From positions 1 to 16,925 of the forward strand of contig DATFDL010000145.1 in the NCBI GenBank assembly GCA_035252155.1: DNA of 16,925 nt, given 5' to 3'. Below are positions 13,488 to 16,925 of the stretch, one piece after another (positions within the stretch are counted from its first letter, which is position 1; each line of letters begins with the position of its first letter). Source of the stretch: JAICLL01 sp035252155 (GTDB lineage: Bacteria; Planctomycetota; Planctomycetia; Pirellulales; JAICIG01). Made by a program: the position numbers and the translations under genes. The notes under the pieces are model-generated. The model saw only the letters and a program-made list of their open reading frames with translations. It had not been told where the DNA came from and searched no databases.

Positions 13488-13699
13488 TAGGGGGCACTGC
13501 CCACCATTGCTTGTCAAACGTAAATCGAACCGCGAATGCGAAGGGGGAAAGTCAAAATGCAAAATGTAAAAGTCAAAACCGGCAAACAACGCGCGGCCGC
13601 AGGGTGGGACGAGCTTGCGAGTCTCACCTTCAGCCGGTGCGTCGCTGCAAGGATCTATCCGGCGAACGGTGGGACTCGTTTCACTCGGCCCACCCTACG
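13488..13699. repeat. Repeat cluster upstream of the CBM9-like gene
   Basis: There are three elements. A small G-family palindrome, gggggcactgcccacc, is at 13490-13505. An array of four heptamers (caaaatg, caaaatg, taaaagt, caaaacc) is at 13553-13580. An inverted repeat has left arm 13600-13628 (cagggtgggacgag...) and right arm 13668-13699, with an inner ccgg...ccgg loop. Together they fill most of the 269-nt gap between uvrA and the CBM9-like gene; no gene is seen there. Confidence 0.75.
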
Positions 13700-13751
13700 T
13701 CTCAAAATGCCGGGGCATCGCCGAGGCTCTGCCCCAGCCACTGGTCACCCA

Positions 13752-16925
<3,174 letters not shown>

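Overview
This window is about 17 kb of GC-rich bacterial chromosome, most likely from a planctomycete (Pirellulales-like). The grounds are the gene content: a YVTN-propeller/c-type cytochrome fusion, a secreted ceramidase-like hydrolase, a Tat-exported protein of unknown family, a DUF4112 protein, a CBM9-like protein and a UvrA with a long C-terminal extension. It is also suggested by gaps packed with structured repeats. The lineage is an inference from gene style; no rRNA or tRNA is present to confirm it.

Layout. 1-109: last 35 codons of a MobA/MocA-like nucleotidyltransferase (+). 110-450: repeats. 451-1695: HD-GYP phosphodiesterase-type protein (+). 1832-2050: small antitoxin-like protein (-). 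2051-2636: gap with palindromes. 2637-4169, 4458-6245 and 6573-7925: three exported proteins on + (Tat protein of unknown family, propeller/di-haem cytochrome, ceramidase-like hydrolase), each separated by a gap full of inverted repeats. 8163-8681: DUF4112 membrane protein (-). 8783-10168: NtrC-type sigma-54 response regulator (-), divergent from 10384-11019, a NarL/LuxR response regulator (+), which is followed closely by a 134-residue unknown (11031-11435). 11553-12053: Fur-family regulator (+). 12105-12758, 12829-13482 and 13752-16925 (all -): a protein of unknown function, a CBM9-like protein and a 5'-truncated uvrA.

The genes do not form one pathway. There is a regulatory block (HD-GYP, two response regulators without a visible kinase, Fur), an export block and a DNA-repair gene.

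The most unusual signal is the repeats. At least seven families of inverted or composite repeats occupy the gaps. They also overlap gene ends: the stop codons of the nucleotidyltransferase and the sigma-54 regulator lie inside repeat arms, and the HD-GYP gene begins directly at a repeat boundary that supplies its Shine-Dalgarno-like sequence. Three repeat-type sequences lie in frame inside uvrA. Two of those are short tandem arrays with 7- and 8-nt units, not multiples of three. One hairpin family shows a compensatory base-pair change between its two copies, which points to selection on, or faithful copying of, a structure.
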